Source: Bacteroidota bacterium
Lineage (GTDB): Bacteria > Bacteroidota > Bacteroidia > Chitinophagales > Chitinophagaceae
NCBI GenBank assembly: GCA_018267625.1
Contig: JAFDYC010000097.1
Coordinates: forward strand, 1 to 50,510
Direction of reading: 5' to 3'
DNA length: 50,510 nt
Shown here: positions 9,110 to 17,427 of the stretch, piece after piece
Position numbering within the stretch: position 1 is the first letter of the stretch
Layout: each line of letters starts with the position of its first letter
The notes under the pieces: generated by a model
What the model was told of the DNA's origin: nothing
What the model saw: only the letters and a program-made list of their open reading frames with translations
The model's database searches: none
Position numbers and translations under genes: made by a program

Positions 9110-9661
9110 ATGGCAAACCTCCAACCCGCACTCGACATGACCCTCCGCTTTGAAGGCGGTTATGCAAACGTTCCCGGCGACACGGGCGGTGAAACCTATT
9201 GTGGCATCGCCCGTGTTCACTGGCCTAAAAGCAGTATCTGGCCCATCATTGACCGGGTCAAAAAGCAAGCACCGCTGAAGCGTGGAGCTTTTGTGAAAGG
9301 CCCGGACGGCGATAAACTCAATGCTTTGGTGGCCGACTTTTATCGTATTCAGTTTTGGGACGACATCCGGGGCAACGACATAAAATCACAATCGGTGGCC
9401 AGCTATCTTTTCGATTGGCATGTGACATCCGGCGCAATTGCCGTACGGCAAGTGCAGGATTTACTCAACGTAGATATAGATGGGAAAGTGGGCAACCAAA
9501 CCCTGATTGCGATCAATTCAGCAAATGCACAAAATCTGTTTAACCAGATGGTAGCTGTCCGGGTGCAACGGGCACAGGATCGCGTAGCCAACAACCCCAG
9601 CCAGCAAAAGTTTTTAAAAGGATGGCTCAACCGATTCCAGGGCTTTCAGTTTGAAAGCTGA
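9110..9661 (+). CDS. GH108-family N-acetylmuramidase (phage-type lysozyme)
   Basis: A 183-residue protein with the glycoside hydrolase 108 pattern: catalytic Glu15 in LRFEGGYANVPGDTGGETYC, followed by GIARVHWP. The C-terminal half is a peptidoglycan-binding domain of the PG_binding_3 type (SYLFDWHVTSGAIAVRQVQ, then DIDGKVGNQTLIAIN). The family cleaves the glycan backbone of murein and includes prophage endolysins. There is no signal peptide, so it needs a holin, another exporter or cell lysis to reach the wall. No phage structural, packaging or integrase genes are nearby, so it is not part of a recognisable prophage here. It sits in the middle of the same-strand cluster with the C1 protease and two membrane proteins. 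Confidence 0.87.
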   Translation: MANLQPALDMTLRFEGGYANVPGDTGGETYCGIARVHWPKSSIWPIIDRVKKQAPLKRGAFVKGPDGDKLNALVADFYRIQFWDDIRGNDIKSQSVASYLFDWHVTSGAIAVRQVQDLLNVDIDGKVGNQTLIAINSANAQNLFNQMVAVRVQRAQDRVANNPSQQKFLKGWLNRFQGFQFES

Positions 9662-9782
9662 ATCAGCAAGGTGGATTTCCGGGCTGTTCAATAGGATAGC
9701 TCGGAAGTCCTCCGTCTTGGCCCTTGAGTTTTGTCAAAATCAATAGCATGCCCCCTCTTTTTTAGCATGAATAATTAATCCA

Positions 9783-10970
9783 ATGAAAAAATTGCTGCTC
9801 CTGTTTCTTCTTTGCTTCAGCATCTGCCCTTTGGTTCATAGCCAGTCTCGGGATTCAATGATGCAGCAGGTACTTCTCTCTGATTACAGGGCAAAAATGG
9901 AGGCCGCTCAATACTGCCAGTTACGAGCAACTGAAGCGGCACAAAAGTTTCTTTCCGATAGCCTGGCCCTCGAAAAAGACTCCTCCGGGAAGGCGGCAAT
10001 GATAGCAGCACAAACACGTTCAAGAATGACCCGCGACAGTTTGGAACGTGCGGCACAGGTGCTCTTACAGGAAGCTTCTGAGGCCCGTGATCGGCTGATG
10101 AAGCAAGTGGGGATTAACCCGGCTACGCCCACTCCGAATGGCAGTCGTATTGGTATCGTACTCATCTGCATTATGTGCGGTTTTTCGCTGATTCTCCTGA
10201 TGCTGTTCTGCCTTGCAATCCGCAAACAAGGGTTCAGCTTTCGGGATGCTTTGTCTGAAAATATGCAAGACAAGCTGTGCATCCCCAACCCGGAATACAA
10301 AGCGGAATCGTTGAAGAATTGGCTCATGGACTGGAGCAACACTACCCTGATCGCCGCTCAGAAAAACCGGGACGCAGCAGAGGACGCCCTGAATCATTTG
10401 CTGACAAAATATTCGGATGAAAATGCCCGGACAGAAGCTCAAAAACTGGAAATCAGTACAGCCCGCCAGGCAAAGGATTCTGCTCAGGCCTCTTATGATG
10501 AAGCACTGAAAAGTGGAAATGCCGGACCGGGCATGGCTGCATTAGCCAACCTCGCCCGGCTCTTCCCTCCTACCATCGAAGTGTCTGCTACCGGAATAAA
10601 TATTCAGGCACTACAAGTTTTTGAAGCGGCACGTAAAGCACGTTTGGCCGAAGAGGCCCATGCGCCTGTTGATCCGCAAAAAGTAGAGGCCGCCCGGCAG
10701 GCAGAAGATGCAGCCTTTAACGCACTCAGCAATTTGGAGGTGCCGGAATTACGCGCCAGCATTTCCAGGCTGATCGCCTTTGTGAGTGCAATGCTGCTCC
10801 TCACTGTGGGGTTGGCTTCTGCTTGCTTTTTCTTTTACTTCTATCTCGTCAATGGCTTGCCGCCCGATCTGTCGGCCCTGCCCGCAGTACTTCTGGCTTT
10901 AGGTATTGGCATGGTACCTTATGCGGTCAATAAAGTAGCTGTTGTTGCTTCCAAAGACAAGAGTATTTAA
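9783..10970 (+). CDS. Membrane protein with coiled-coil regions, unknown function
   Basis: A 395-residue protein. It begins with a signal sequence (MKKLLLLFLLCFSICPLVHS) and a charged helical segment. A membrane helix follows at about residues 122-146 (IGIVLICIMCGFSLILLML...). Next is a long Ala/Glu/Lys/Gln-rich region (about 190-325) likely to form coiled coils. Two membrane helices lie near the C-terminus (AFVSAMLLLTVGLASACFFF and ALPAVLLALGIGMVPYAV). I recognise no family. The gene follows the muramidase by 121 nt and precedes the next membrane protein by 11 nt, so the last two are surely cotranscribed. Anchor or export of the signal-less muramidase would be a reasonable role, but there is no direct evidence. 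Confidence 0.7.
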   Translation: MKKLLLLFLLCFSICPLVHSQSRDSMMQQVLLSDYRAKMEAAQYCQLRATEAAQKFLSDSLALEKDSSGKAAMIAAQTRSRMTRDSLERAAQVLLQEASEARDRLMKQVGINPATPTPNGSRIGIVLICIMCGFSLILLMLFCLAIRKQGFSFRDALSENMQDKLCIPNPEYKAESLKNWLMDWSNTTLIAAQKNRDAAEDALNHLLTKYSDENARTEAQKLEISTARQAKDSAQASYDEALKSGNAGPGMAALANLARLFPPTIEVSATGINIQALQVFEAARKARLAEEAHAPVDPQKVEAARQAEDAAFNALSNLEVPELRASISRLIAFVSAMLLLTVGLASACFFFYFYLVNGLPPDLSALPAVLLALGIGMVPYAVNKVAVVASKDKSI

Positions 10971-10981
10971 CCGCAATCATT

Positions 10982-12037
10982 ATGTCTGGCTTTCCCATCC
11001 TCGACCTCGTTCTTGGCCTCATCTTCATCTATTTCGTGCTGAGCATTATCTGCAGTGCCGTTGTGGAGAGTATCCTCACAACGGGCCAGTTTCGTGCGAA
11101 GCTTCTCACACGTTGGCTGATGAGCATTTTTAATAAAGAAATGATGCAGCCGAACGGAAGTGTGATGAAGTTGGGGCAATCCATAGCCGACCATTGCCTG
11201 ACCACCGTTTTGTCTGGGAAAGGACGTTCCGCTTCATTTATTGACGCTAAAAATTTTACTACGGCACTCTTTGAAAAACTCAGTTTCGATGCCGAACATC
11301 CGGAGGCACCCGTACCCGCAAACCTGGATGAACTACTGAAAAGAATTGAAGCGGCCCGCGCCATAGATGGCAGCCCAGCTCTGGAGCCGGAGTTTCTGCG
11401 CACGCTGGTTTTTATAGGTAATGAAGCCCGCCTGCAGGCACCGGAAAGCCTTGCTGCATGGACGGCAAATGCTGCATCGGCACAGCTTCCTTCGGGCATG
11501 GCAGTAAAAAATTCCCTTCAAGTTTTTAAAGAAAAACTGGAAGCCTGGTTCGACTCTAATATGGACCGGCTGACCGGAGCTTTGAAAAAGAAATATGTCC
11601 GCCCCCTTACGTTTTGGATCGGCCTGATTGTAGTCGTCATGCTGAATGTAGATACGTTGCAGGTGGCATCTTACCTCTACGACCACAAAGAAGAAACAGC
11701 CCGATTTGCCGACCGGGCACAGATGACTGCCCAACATATTGAAATCATGAGCCAGGACAGCAACAAGGTTCGGCTCATCACTGCGGCTGTGGATTCCATG
11801 CGTGCAACGGTACCCACCAACATGCCTCTTGGATGGACCGATGCGGAACAGGCAAACTGGATGCTTACCGTTCGGCAACATGCGATTGGCTGGCTGGCTA
11901 CCGTGATGGCCATAATGCTGGGGGCACCTTTTTGGTTCGACTTACTGAATAAGATTGCCAATCTGAGAGGTTCTGGATCAAAGCCGGTTTCTTCAACAGA
12001 TGCTGCCCGATTGCTACCCGGAACTTCAGGAAAATAA
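10982..12037 (+). CDS. Conserved multi-pass membrane protein of unknown function
   Basis: A 351-residue protein with membrane helices at residues 7-30 (LDLVLGLIFIYFVLSIICSAVVE), about 200-222 (LTFWIGLIVVVMLNVDTLQVASYL) and about 300-320 (GWLATVMAIMLGAPFWFDLLNK). Between them lies a 170-residue soluble helical domain. The block G-A-P-F-W-F-D-L-L-N-K-I followed by N-L-R-G-S-G resembles a widely distributed but uncharacterised membrane family, as far as I can recall. It closes the six-gene cluster, 11 nt after the coiled-coil membrane protein. No catalytic motif is visible. Confidence 0.72.
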   Translation: MSGFPILDLVLGLIFIYFVLSIICSAVVESILTTGQFRAKLLTRWLMSIFNKEMMQPNGSVMKLGQSIADHCLTTVLSGKGRSASFIDAKNFTTALFEKLSFDAEHPEAPVPANLDELLKRIEAARAIDGSPALEPEFLRTLVFIGNEARLQAPESLAAWTANAASAQLPSGMAVKNSLQVFKEKLEAWFDSNMDRLTGALKKKYVRPLTFWIGLIVVVMLNVDTLQVASYLYDHKEETARFADRAQMTAQHIEIMSQDSNKVRLITAAVDSMRATVPTNMPLGWTDAEQANWMLTVRQHAIGWLATVMAIMLGAPFWFDLLNKIANLRGSGSKPVSSTDAARLLPGTSGK

Positions 12038-12255
12038 ACAGGTTCCTATCGGTGCCGGATGCGAGAAACGGATGCCTGATTGAACACATCTTCATGTTTT
12101 GGAAAAGGGAGGATGACGGCTATTTTTAGGCCTCCCGAACATTCGAGGACAATGAATGCAAAGTCTATTGGGCAAATGCTTCAAGCTTCATCCGATTTAT
12201 ATTTTGAAAAAATTCCCTGCTACCTGCGCCTGAATAAGTGCAGTTCTGTTACTCC

Positions 12256-13524
12256 ATGCAACGATTTACCGGCCTCATAGGCATCCTGCTCATTCTGGGT
12301 CTTGCCTTCCTTTTTTCAAATAACCGCAGTAGAATCAATAAACGCCTGGTCATTAGTGGCCTGTTTCTGCAATTCTTTATTGCAGTGTTGGTGTTCAAAG
12401 TGCCTTTCGTGAATCAATTCTTTCAGTTCCTCGGAAAGGGGATGGAAAAAATTGAAGGTTTTGCCAAGGTGGGCGCTGACTTCGTGTGGGGAGGCATAGG
12501 CGCTGTGGACTTCAGCGGAACCATCGTGAACTACAGTGCTCCCGGAACCTTTGTCTTTGCGTTCAACATCACGGCCACTATCATTTTGGTATGCGTGCTG
12601 GTCGCTATTTTTTATCATATCGGAGTGATGCAACGCATCGTAGCTGTGATTGCCCGTGCGATGAATTGGGTGATGCGCGTGAGCGGTGCAGAAGCGCTGA
12701 GCAATGTGGCATCAGCGTTTGTGGGGCAGGTAGAAGCTCAGGTGATGATACGCCCCTATCTGGCTTCCATGACCCGCTCAGAATTGCTGGCTTCCATGAG
12801 CGGCAGCCTTGCCTGCATCGCCGGAGGCATCCTGATTGTGTATGCCAATATGGGTATGCGGGCGGGCCTCAACATCACCCCACAGCTCATTGCCGCCTCG
12901 CTCATGGCGGCGCCCGGTGCTTTGGTGATTTCAAAAATTGTGTTCCCGGAAACCGAAGAATCACAAACACTGGGCCGAGTCAAGCTGGAAGTGAAAAGCA
13001 GCTATAGTAACCTGATTGATGCAATTTCCCACGGCGCCGCAGACGGCTGGAAAATCTCTATGAATGCGATTGCCATGCTCATTGGTTTTATCGCACTCAT
13101 CGCCATGATTGATTGGATTTTGCTCCATATCGGCCACCTCTTTAATCCCTCATTTAACCTGTCGCTGAATTATCTTTTTGCACAGCTCTTTTATCCTTTT
13201 GCCTGGGCCATGGGCGTGCCTTCAGTAGATGTGGCTCACGTTGCCACCTTGCTGGGGCAAAAAATCACCATCAACGAATTTGTTGCATTCACAAACCTGA
13301 CGAATAACAGTGTGCCGGTACTCAGCTCCAAAGGGCTGACCATAGTGACTGTAGCTATTTGTGGCTTTGCCAACTTTTCTTCTGTGGGCATGCAAATTGG
13401 AGGCATTGGCGCCTTGGTTCCTGAGCGAAGGGCTGACCTGGCCCGGCTGGGTATGAAGGCCCTGTTTTGCGGCACCTTGGCATCTTACCTGTCCGCTACC
13501 ATCGCGGGCTTATTGGTTGGATGA
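12256..13524 (+). CDS. Concentrative nucleoside transporter (CNT/NupC family)
   Basis: A 422-residue inner-membrane symporter that imports nucleosides using an ion gradient. The family blocks are all present: GAEALSNVASAFVGQVEAQ and SELLASMSGSLACIAGGI near the centre, and FTNLTNNSVPVLSSKGLTIV with GFANFSSVGMQIGGIG near the end. There are about nine hydrophobic segments. I chose the ATG at 12256 (MQRFTGLIGIL) over a GTG six codons earlier. A TATATTTTG string about 49 nt upstream resembles the promoter box with one extra spacer base. It is convergent with the DoxX gene; an A/T-bordered GCC-TTT-GGC hairpin just past the stop is too weak to call a terminator. Confidence 0.92.
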   Translation: MQRFTGLIGILLILGLAFLFSNNRSRINKRLVISGLFLQFFIAVLVFKVPFVNQFFQFLGKGMEKIEGFAKVGADFVWGGIGAVDFSGTIVNYSAPGTFVFAFNITATIILVCVLVAIFYHIGVMQRIVAVIARAMNWVMRVSGAEALSNVASAFVGQVEAQVMIRPYLASMTRSELLASMSGSLACIAGGILIVYANMGMRAGLNITPQLIAASLMAAPGALVISKIVFPETEESQTLGRVKLEVKSSYSNLIDAISHGAADGWKISMNAIAMLIGFIALIAMIDWILLHIGHLFNPSFNLSLNYLFAQLFYPFAWAMGVPSVDVAHVATLLGQKITINEFVAFTNLTNNSVPVLSSKGLTIVTVAICGFANFSSVGMQIGGIGALVPERRADLARLGMKALFCGTLASYLSATIAGLLVG

Positions 13525-13604
13525 TTTTTTGCCTTTGGCAAAATGCCCGGAACAAGATTCCGAATGAAAAAGGGAAAAATTTACAGAAGCGGTTTCGAGA
13601 GCAA

Positions 13605-14009
13605 TCAGCGCTTGTCCACAGAAAACCGACCTGGCCCTATGATGAACATGGAGACAAAAAGAACACCGAGAGACAAAGGATGAAGCAGGGCACTCCAGCC
13701 ACCCATACCGTAGCTCTGCAAGGATGCGGCTATCATGACGAAAAGCATCAACAGGCAGGCGGGTCTAAACAGGAACCCCAGCAAGAACAGCAAGCCTCCT
13801 ACAGCCTCTGCAAAGCCGGCACTGAATCCCCAAAACGTGTAGAAGTCGTGGATGCCAAACTGGCTCATAGCATGACCTATTTGCTCCCAGAGTTCCGGGC
13901 CACCTTTCAGCTTCGGGAAGCCATGCCCAATCATAATCGCACCGATGCCGATACGCAAGAGCAGGAAGCCGAAATTCTGAAAACGGGAAAGCGAGCCGAA
14001 TACTGCCAT
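13605..14009 (-). CDS. DoxX-family membrane protein
   Basis: A 134-residue protein with four membrane helices and the DoxX signature near the start (LLRIGIGAIMIGHGFPKL) and centre (GFSAGFAEAVGGLLFLLGFLFRPACLLM). DoxX-like proteins are small quinone-pool or redox-associated membrane proteins of uncertain function. The length is normal. A near-consensus box (TTATTTTG on the minus strand, 14045-14052, one mismatch) lies 35 nt upstream. It stands alone between the CNT gene and the aro genes. Confidence 0.88.
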   Translation of the reverse strand: MAVFGSLSRFQNFGFLLLRIGIGAIMIGHGFPKLKGGPELWEQIGHAMSQFGIHDFYTFWGFSAGFAEAVGGLLFLLGFLFRPACLLMLFVMIAASLQSYGMGGWSALLHPLSLGVLFVSMFIIGPGRFSVDKR

Positions 14010-14095
14010 AGAATGAAGTTTTGAAAGAATCAGAAATGCAATTTCAAAATAAAGGTTTGTTGGCTTTGTGTTTTGTACGGGGCGGGTGCTGTCGT

Positions 14096-15103
14096 CTATT
14101 TTTCTTTAGAAGAAAAAAGGGAAGAGCCTGCATTACTGATCATCATCAAATCAGTCAATACGATTGCGGTAATGGCTTCCAGCACTGGTGGTACACGTAA
14201 TGCAATGGCCAGGTCGTGTCTTCCTTTCACCGAAAATTCTTCCATTTGATTTGTCTCCCGGTTCCAGGATGTTTGCGGTTGAGGCGTGGACGAAGCAGGC
14301 TTTATTGCGATGCGAAAAACAACTTCATTTCCGTTGGTCAGCCCGCCTACAATACCGCCTGCATGGTTGCTCTTTGTGTGGCCTTCTGCATTCAGAATGG
14401 CATCGTTGTGCTGGCTGCCAAACATGCGGGCTGCCGAAAATCCTGTCCCGAATTCTATGCCCCGTACCGCCGGAATAGCAAAGGCTGCATGAGCCAGTAA
14501 AGATTCAGCAGAATCCCAAAATGGCTCCCCCCAGCCAATCGGCAAGCCTTGTATCCTGCACTCCACAATGCCGCCGGCACTGTCTTTGGCATCAATGGCG
14601 CGTTGCAGGCCTTCTTCAAGATTGCTACAACCAGCCAATTCTGTTACCTGTGCCTGGATGGTGATGCCGGGCAATAGTTTTTTTGCCACCACACCGGCAG
14701 CGACTAAGCAAAGTGTAAGCCGGCCCGAGAAATGCCCACCGCCCCGGTAATCTTCAAAGCCGCCATACTTATAGTGAGCTACAAAATCTGCATGCCCGGG
14801 ACGCGGAATGCTACGCAATTTTTCATAATCGGAAGGGCGCGTGTTTGTGTTTTCAAAAAGAATACAAAGAGGCGCGCCGGTAGTTTTTCCCTGAAATAGC
14901 CCTGATTGAAAGATGGGCTTGTCCGGCTCTTTTCTGGGTGTGGTGCCCCGAAGGTTACCGCCCTGACGGCGCAATAAGTCTTCATAAAAATCGGCTTCAC
15001 TCAATGGGATACCGGGTGGGCAGCCATCCAGGCTGAGGCCCAGGCCCGGGCCATGCGATGCGCCCCAAATCTGCACCTGAAACAATCGCCCAAATCGGTT
15101 CAT
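14096..15103 (-). CDS. aroC: Chorismate synthase
   Basis: A 335-residue enzyme that converts 5-enolpyruvylshikimate-3-phosphate to chorismate with reduced FMN, the last step of the shikimate pathway. The start is the ATG at 15103 (MNRFGRLFQVQIWGASHG), which matches the family N-terminus. A longer frame reaching into aroA is spurious. Signature blocks are IWGASHGPGLGLSLDGCPPG, EDYRGGGHFSGR, NHAGGIVGGLTNGNEVVFR and GRHDLAIALRVPPVLEA. The gene follows aroA after 10 nt on the same strand, so consecutive pathway steps are cotranscribed. It is slightly shorter than E. coli AroC, as is common in this phylum. Confidence 0.97.
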   Translation of the reverse strand: MNRFGRLFQVQIWGASHGPGLGLSLDGCPPGIPLSEADFYEDLLRRQGGNLRGTTPRKEPDKPIFQSGLFQGKTTGAPLCILFENTNTRPSDYEKLRSIPRPGHADFVAHYKYGGFEDYRGGGHFSGRLTLCLVAAGVVAKKLLPGITIQAQVTELAGCSNLEEGLQRAIDAKDSAGGIVECRIQGLPIGWGEPFWDSAESLLAHAAFAIPAVRGIEFGTGFSAARMFGSQHNDAILNAEGHTKSNHAGGIVGGLTNGNEVVFRIAIKPASSTPQPQTSWNRETNQMEEFSVKGRHDLAIALRVPPVLEAITAIVLTDLMMISNAGSSLFSSKEK

Positions 15104-15113
15104 GCGGGCTAAG

Positions 15114-16433
15114 TTATTTGCCGTAGGCGATCTGTAGTCCGCAATGATGGAGCATTTCGTAGAAGTCAGGAAACGATTTGTCCACAGCCATGGCTTGTTG
15201 GATCTGTACCGGCCCATCAGCACCGATGGCCGCAAGGGCACACATCATGGCTATGCGGTGGTCTTCGTGTGAATGAAGTAGGGTGCCTGCTAACTGCCTG
15301 CCCCCTTCAACCACCATTGCATCGCCTTCAATGTGGATTTCCGCCCCCATTTTTTGTAGTTCCCCGGTGATGCTGATTGCCCGGTTACTCTCTTTATAGA
15401 GTAGTCGTTCTACGCCCTGAATACTGCTTTGCCCTTGGGCATAACAAGCTAAAACGGCTAATGGAGGAAATAGGTCAGGACATTCATTTGCATCAAAGTG
15501 AAAGGCCCTGAGCGGGCTGACTTTTACTACACATATCTGCCCCTGAGTTTCTGAAACGCCTGCCCCGCATTGCTTCAAAGCTTCCAGGATTCGGAGGTCG
15601 GCTTGTTTGCTGTGCTTGTCTAAGCCCTGTATGCAGACTTTGCCACCAATGGCCCCCGCTACGAGTAGGAACGCTGCGCCACTCCAGTCCCCTTCAATAT
15701 GGATCTGTGCACTTTTTTCAAGCCCTGGATTCGTTGCCGGAAACATGAAGCGATGGTAATCTTCGTGAGTTGGTGTCAACATGCCCATCAGTTCCAGTAC
15801 ATGCAGGGTCAGGTCTATATAGGGTTTGCTGACTAAGTTTTGGACTTCAATGATTGTTCCTGTAGCGTTGGTTGCAGAATAGGCCAGGAGTAGCCCACTA
15901 AGGGCTTGCGAGCTGAGTGAAGCATCAATCTGGATGTCCCGAGGCTTCAAAGGGCCCTGGATGCTGGCAGGAAGGTAGCCGCCAGTGCCGGCCACCCGAA
16001 CGCCTAACTGAGGCAGCCAGGTGTTGAGAAAAGGTAATGGGCGCTTGCACAATTGTGTTGTGCCATCTAAACGCACCACGTGAGGCTGTAAAGCCAGCAA
16101 CGGAGTCAACATCCGGGCTGCCAGCGCCGATGAACCGAAGTCGGCATATTTAATCGGCAGTCTGTTCTCAGGAGCTTCGAAATACAAATCATTATTTAGC
16201 GTGACCGAGTATGTGTAGCCTGCTTCCTTCAACAATTCCCGGACAATCCGTTCGTCACTTGAGGTCCCGGGATTGCGGATCAAGAGGTTGCCGCCTCTTA
16301 CCAACAGCGCAGCAAGCACACGCTGGCTAAAGCTTTTAGAGGCTGGAGCTATCAAGTTTCCCTGAATCGGTCCGGGTTGAATGGTTACTGACTGCACGGT
16401 GGCGTAAAGGTATCTTTGTCGCTTCTGTTGCAT
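15114..16433 (-). CDS. aroA: 3-phosphoshikimate 1-carboxyvinyltransferase (EPSP synthase)
   Basis: A 439-residue enzyme that joins shikimate-3-phosphate and phosphoenolpyruvate. The substrate-binding Lys33-Ser34 pair lies in APASKSFSQRVL. Later blocks are ANECPDLFPPLAVLA (catalytic Asp region), KESNRAISITGELQKMGAE and HEDHRIAMMCALAA, and all key residues are present. I took the ATG at 16433 (MQQKRQRYL...); a GTG at 16454 adds seven residues, and an in-frame GTG 12 codons in is also possible because family members usually begin near VTIQPG. It is followed by aroC (10-nt gap). It is divergent from truA, 71 nt apart. Confidence 0.95.
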   Translation of the reverse strand: MQQKRQRYLYATVQSVTIQPGPIQGNLIAPASKSFSQRVLAALLVRGGNLLIRNPGTSSDERIVRELLKEAGYTYSVTLNNDLYFEAPENRLPIKYADFGSSALAARMLTPLLALQPHVVRLDGTTQLCKRPLPFLNTWLPQLGVRVAGTGGYLPASIQGPLKPRDIQIDASLSSQALSGLLLAYSATNATGTIIEVQNLVSKPYIDLTLHVLELMGMLTPTHEDYHRFMFPATNPGLEKSAQIHIEGDWSGAAFLLVAGAIGGKVCIQGLDKHSKQADLRILEALKQCGAGVSETQGQICVVKVSPLRAFHFDANECPDLFPPLAVLACYAQGQSSIQGVERLLYKESNRAISITGELQKMGAEIHIEGDAMVVEGGRQLAGTLLHSHEDHRIAMMCALAAIGADGPVQIQQAMAVDKSFPDFYEMLHHCGLQIAYGK

Positions 16434-16504
16434 GCCTGCCCAGGCACTTCCCACGATTGAGGTGCTGATTTTTTTTAAAAAATACTCCGGAAAGCTCCCT
16501 GCCG

Positions 16505-17260
16505 ATGACTCGATACGTGCTCGAACTGAGCTATGATGGCTGTGTTTTTAATGGTTCGCAGATTCAGGGCAGCCAACCCACCGTGCAGCTTGCACTCAAC
16601 AATGCTTTAAGCATCTTACTACGCCAGCCTGTTGAAACTTACGGTGCCAGCCGTACAGACGAAGGCGTGCATGCACTGGCCAACTACTATCATTTTGACA
16701 CGGAACTTATCCTGAATGCGCATAGCCAATATCAGCTTAATGCCCTTTTGCCAATGGCCGTTTCGGTCAACCGGATGTTCCGTGCTGCGCATGATTTCAA
16801 TGTCCGTTTTGATGCGCTTTCCCGCCAATACCGCTATCGGATTTATTGCAAGAAAAATCCCTTTTTGCAGCATCGGGCTTTGCATTTCCCTTATAAGCTG
16901 AACCGCCCGCTGCTGGATGCTACTGCCGCTGCCCTCAAGGCCTATTCTGATTTTGAGAGCTTTTCAAAACGAGGCGCCCAGACCCGAACTTATCGTTGCC
17001 AGATTTTTCAGTCTTTTTGGGAAGATGCAGGGGATGAATTACAGTATGTTGTGGAAGCAAATCGGTTTTTAAGAGGCATGGTACGTGGGTTGGTGGGCAC
17101 TCAATTACGTGCGGCGCGCGGCAAGTATGACCTCGATACTTTTCATCGGATTATTCAGTCAAAAGACTGTAGCCAGGCAGATTTTTCGCCAAAAGGATGG
17201 GGGCTTTATCTGGAACGGATTCAATTTCCCGAAGGGGCACTGTTGCCTCTGGAACACTAA
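16505..17260 (+). CDS. truA: tRNA pseudouridine synthase A
   Basis: A 251-residue enzyme that makes pseudouridine at positions 38-40 of the tRNA anticodon stem. The catalytic Asp52 lies in the signature GASRTDEGVHA. Other family blocks are YHFDT, FNVRFDALSRQYRYRI and RFLRGMVRGLVGT. The usual N-terminal Y-x-G-W-Q appears here as FNGSQIQG. Length and order are normal. The gene stands alone, 167 nt before the HtrA start. Confidence 0.94.
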   Translation: MTRYVLELSYDGCVFNGSQIQGSQPTVQLALNNALSILLRQPVETYGASRTDEGVHALANYYHFDTELILNAHSQYQLNALLPMAVSVNRMFRAAHDFNVRFDALSRQYRYRIYCKKNPFLQHRALHFPYKLNRPLLDATAAALKAYSDFESFSKRGAQTRTYRCQIFQSFWEDAGDELQYVVEANRFLRGMVRGLVGTQLRAARGKYDLDTFHRIIQSKDCSQADFSPKGWGLYLERIQFPEGALLPLEH

Positions 17261-17380
17261 CGTGTTTCGGCTCTATCGTTCCCCCCGGAGCATCGTATTA
17301 TTTTGAGGTAGTCCTGTTAAGAATACCCATCCTGCTCGGGCCAGATGCTGTTTTAACAGCCTGCTAATGGCCGGTGGAAA

Positions 17381-17388
17381 TATTTTTG
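17381..17388 (+). promoter_or_regulatory. Bacteroidota-type -7 promoter box (TATTTTTG)
   Basis: Exact TAnnTTTG match ending 39 nt before the ATG at 17428. It supports that ATG over the longer frame starting at 17374, which would start upstream of the box. Confidence 0.45.
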
Positions 17389-17427
17389 AGAAAAGCGTGC
17401 TACCGGGCAAAACCGGCCTTTTGTTTT

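Noticed and set aside
9110..9661. Prophage remnant based on the GH108 muramidase
   Set aside because: No capsid, tail, portal, terminase, holin or integrase gene is nearby, and the flanking genes are membrane and exported proteins.
13525..13550. Bidirectional terminator between the CNT and DoxX genes
   Set aside because: The stem is GCC/GGC with flanking A/T pairs and a TTT loop; there is no proper T-run after it on either strand.
15104..15241. N-terminal extension of aroC into aroA
   Set aside because: The extra residues overlap aroA coding sequence, and the family start is the ATG at 15103.
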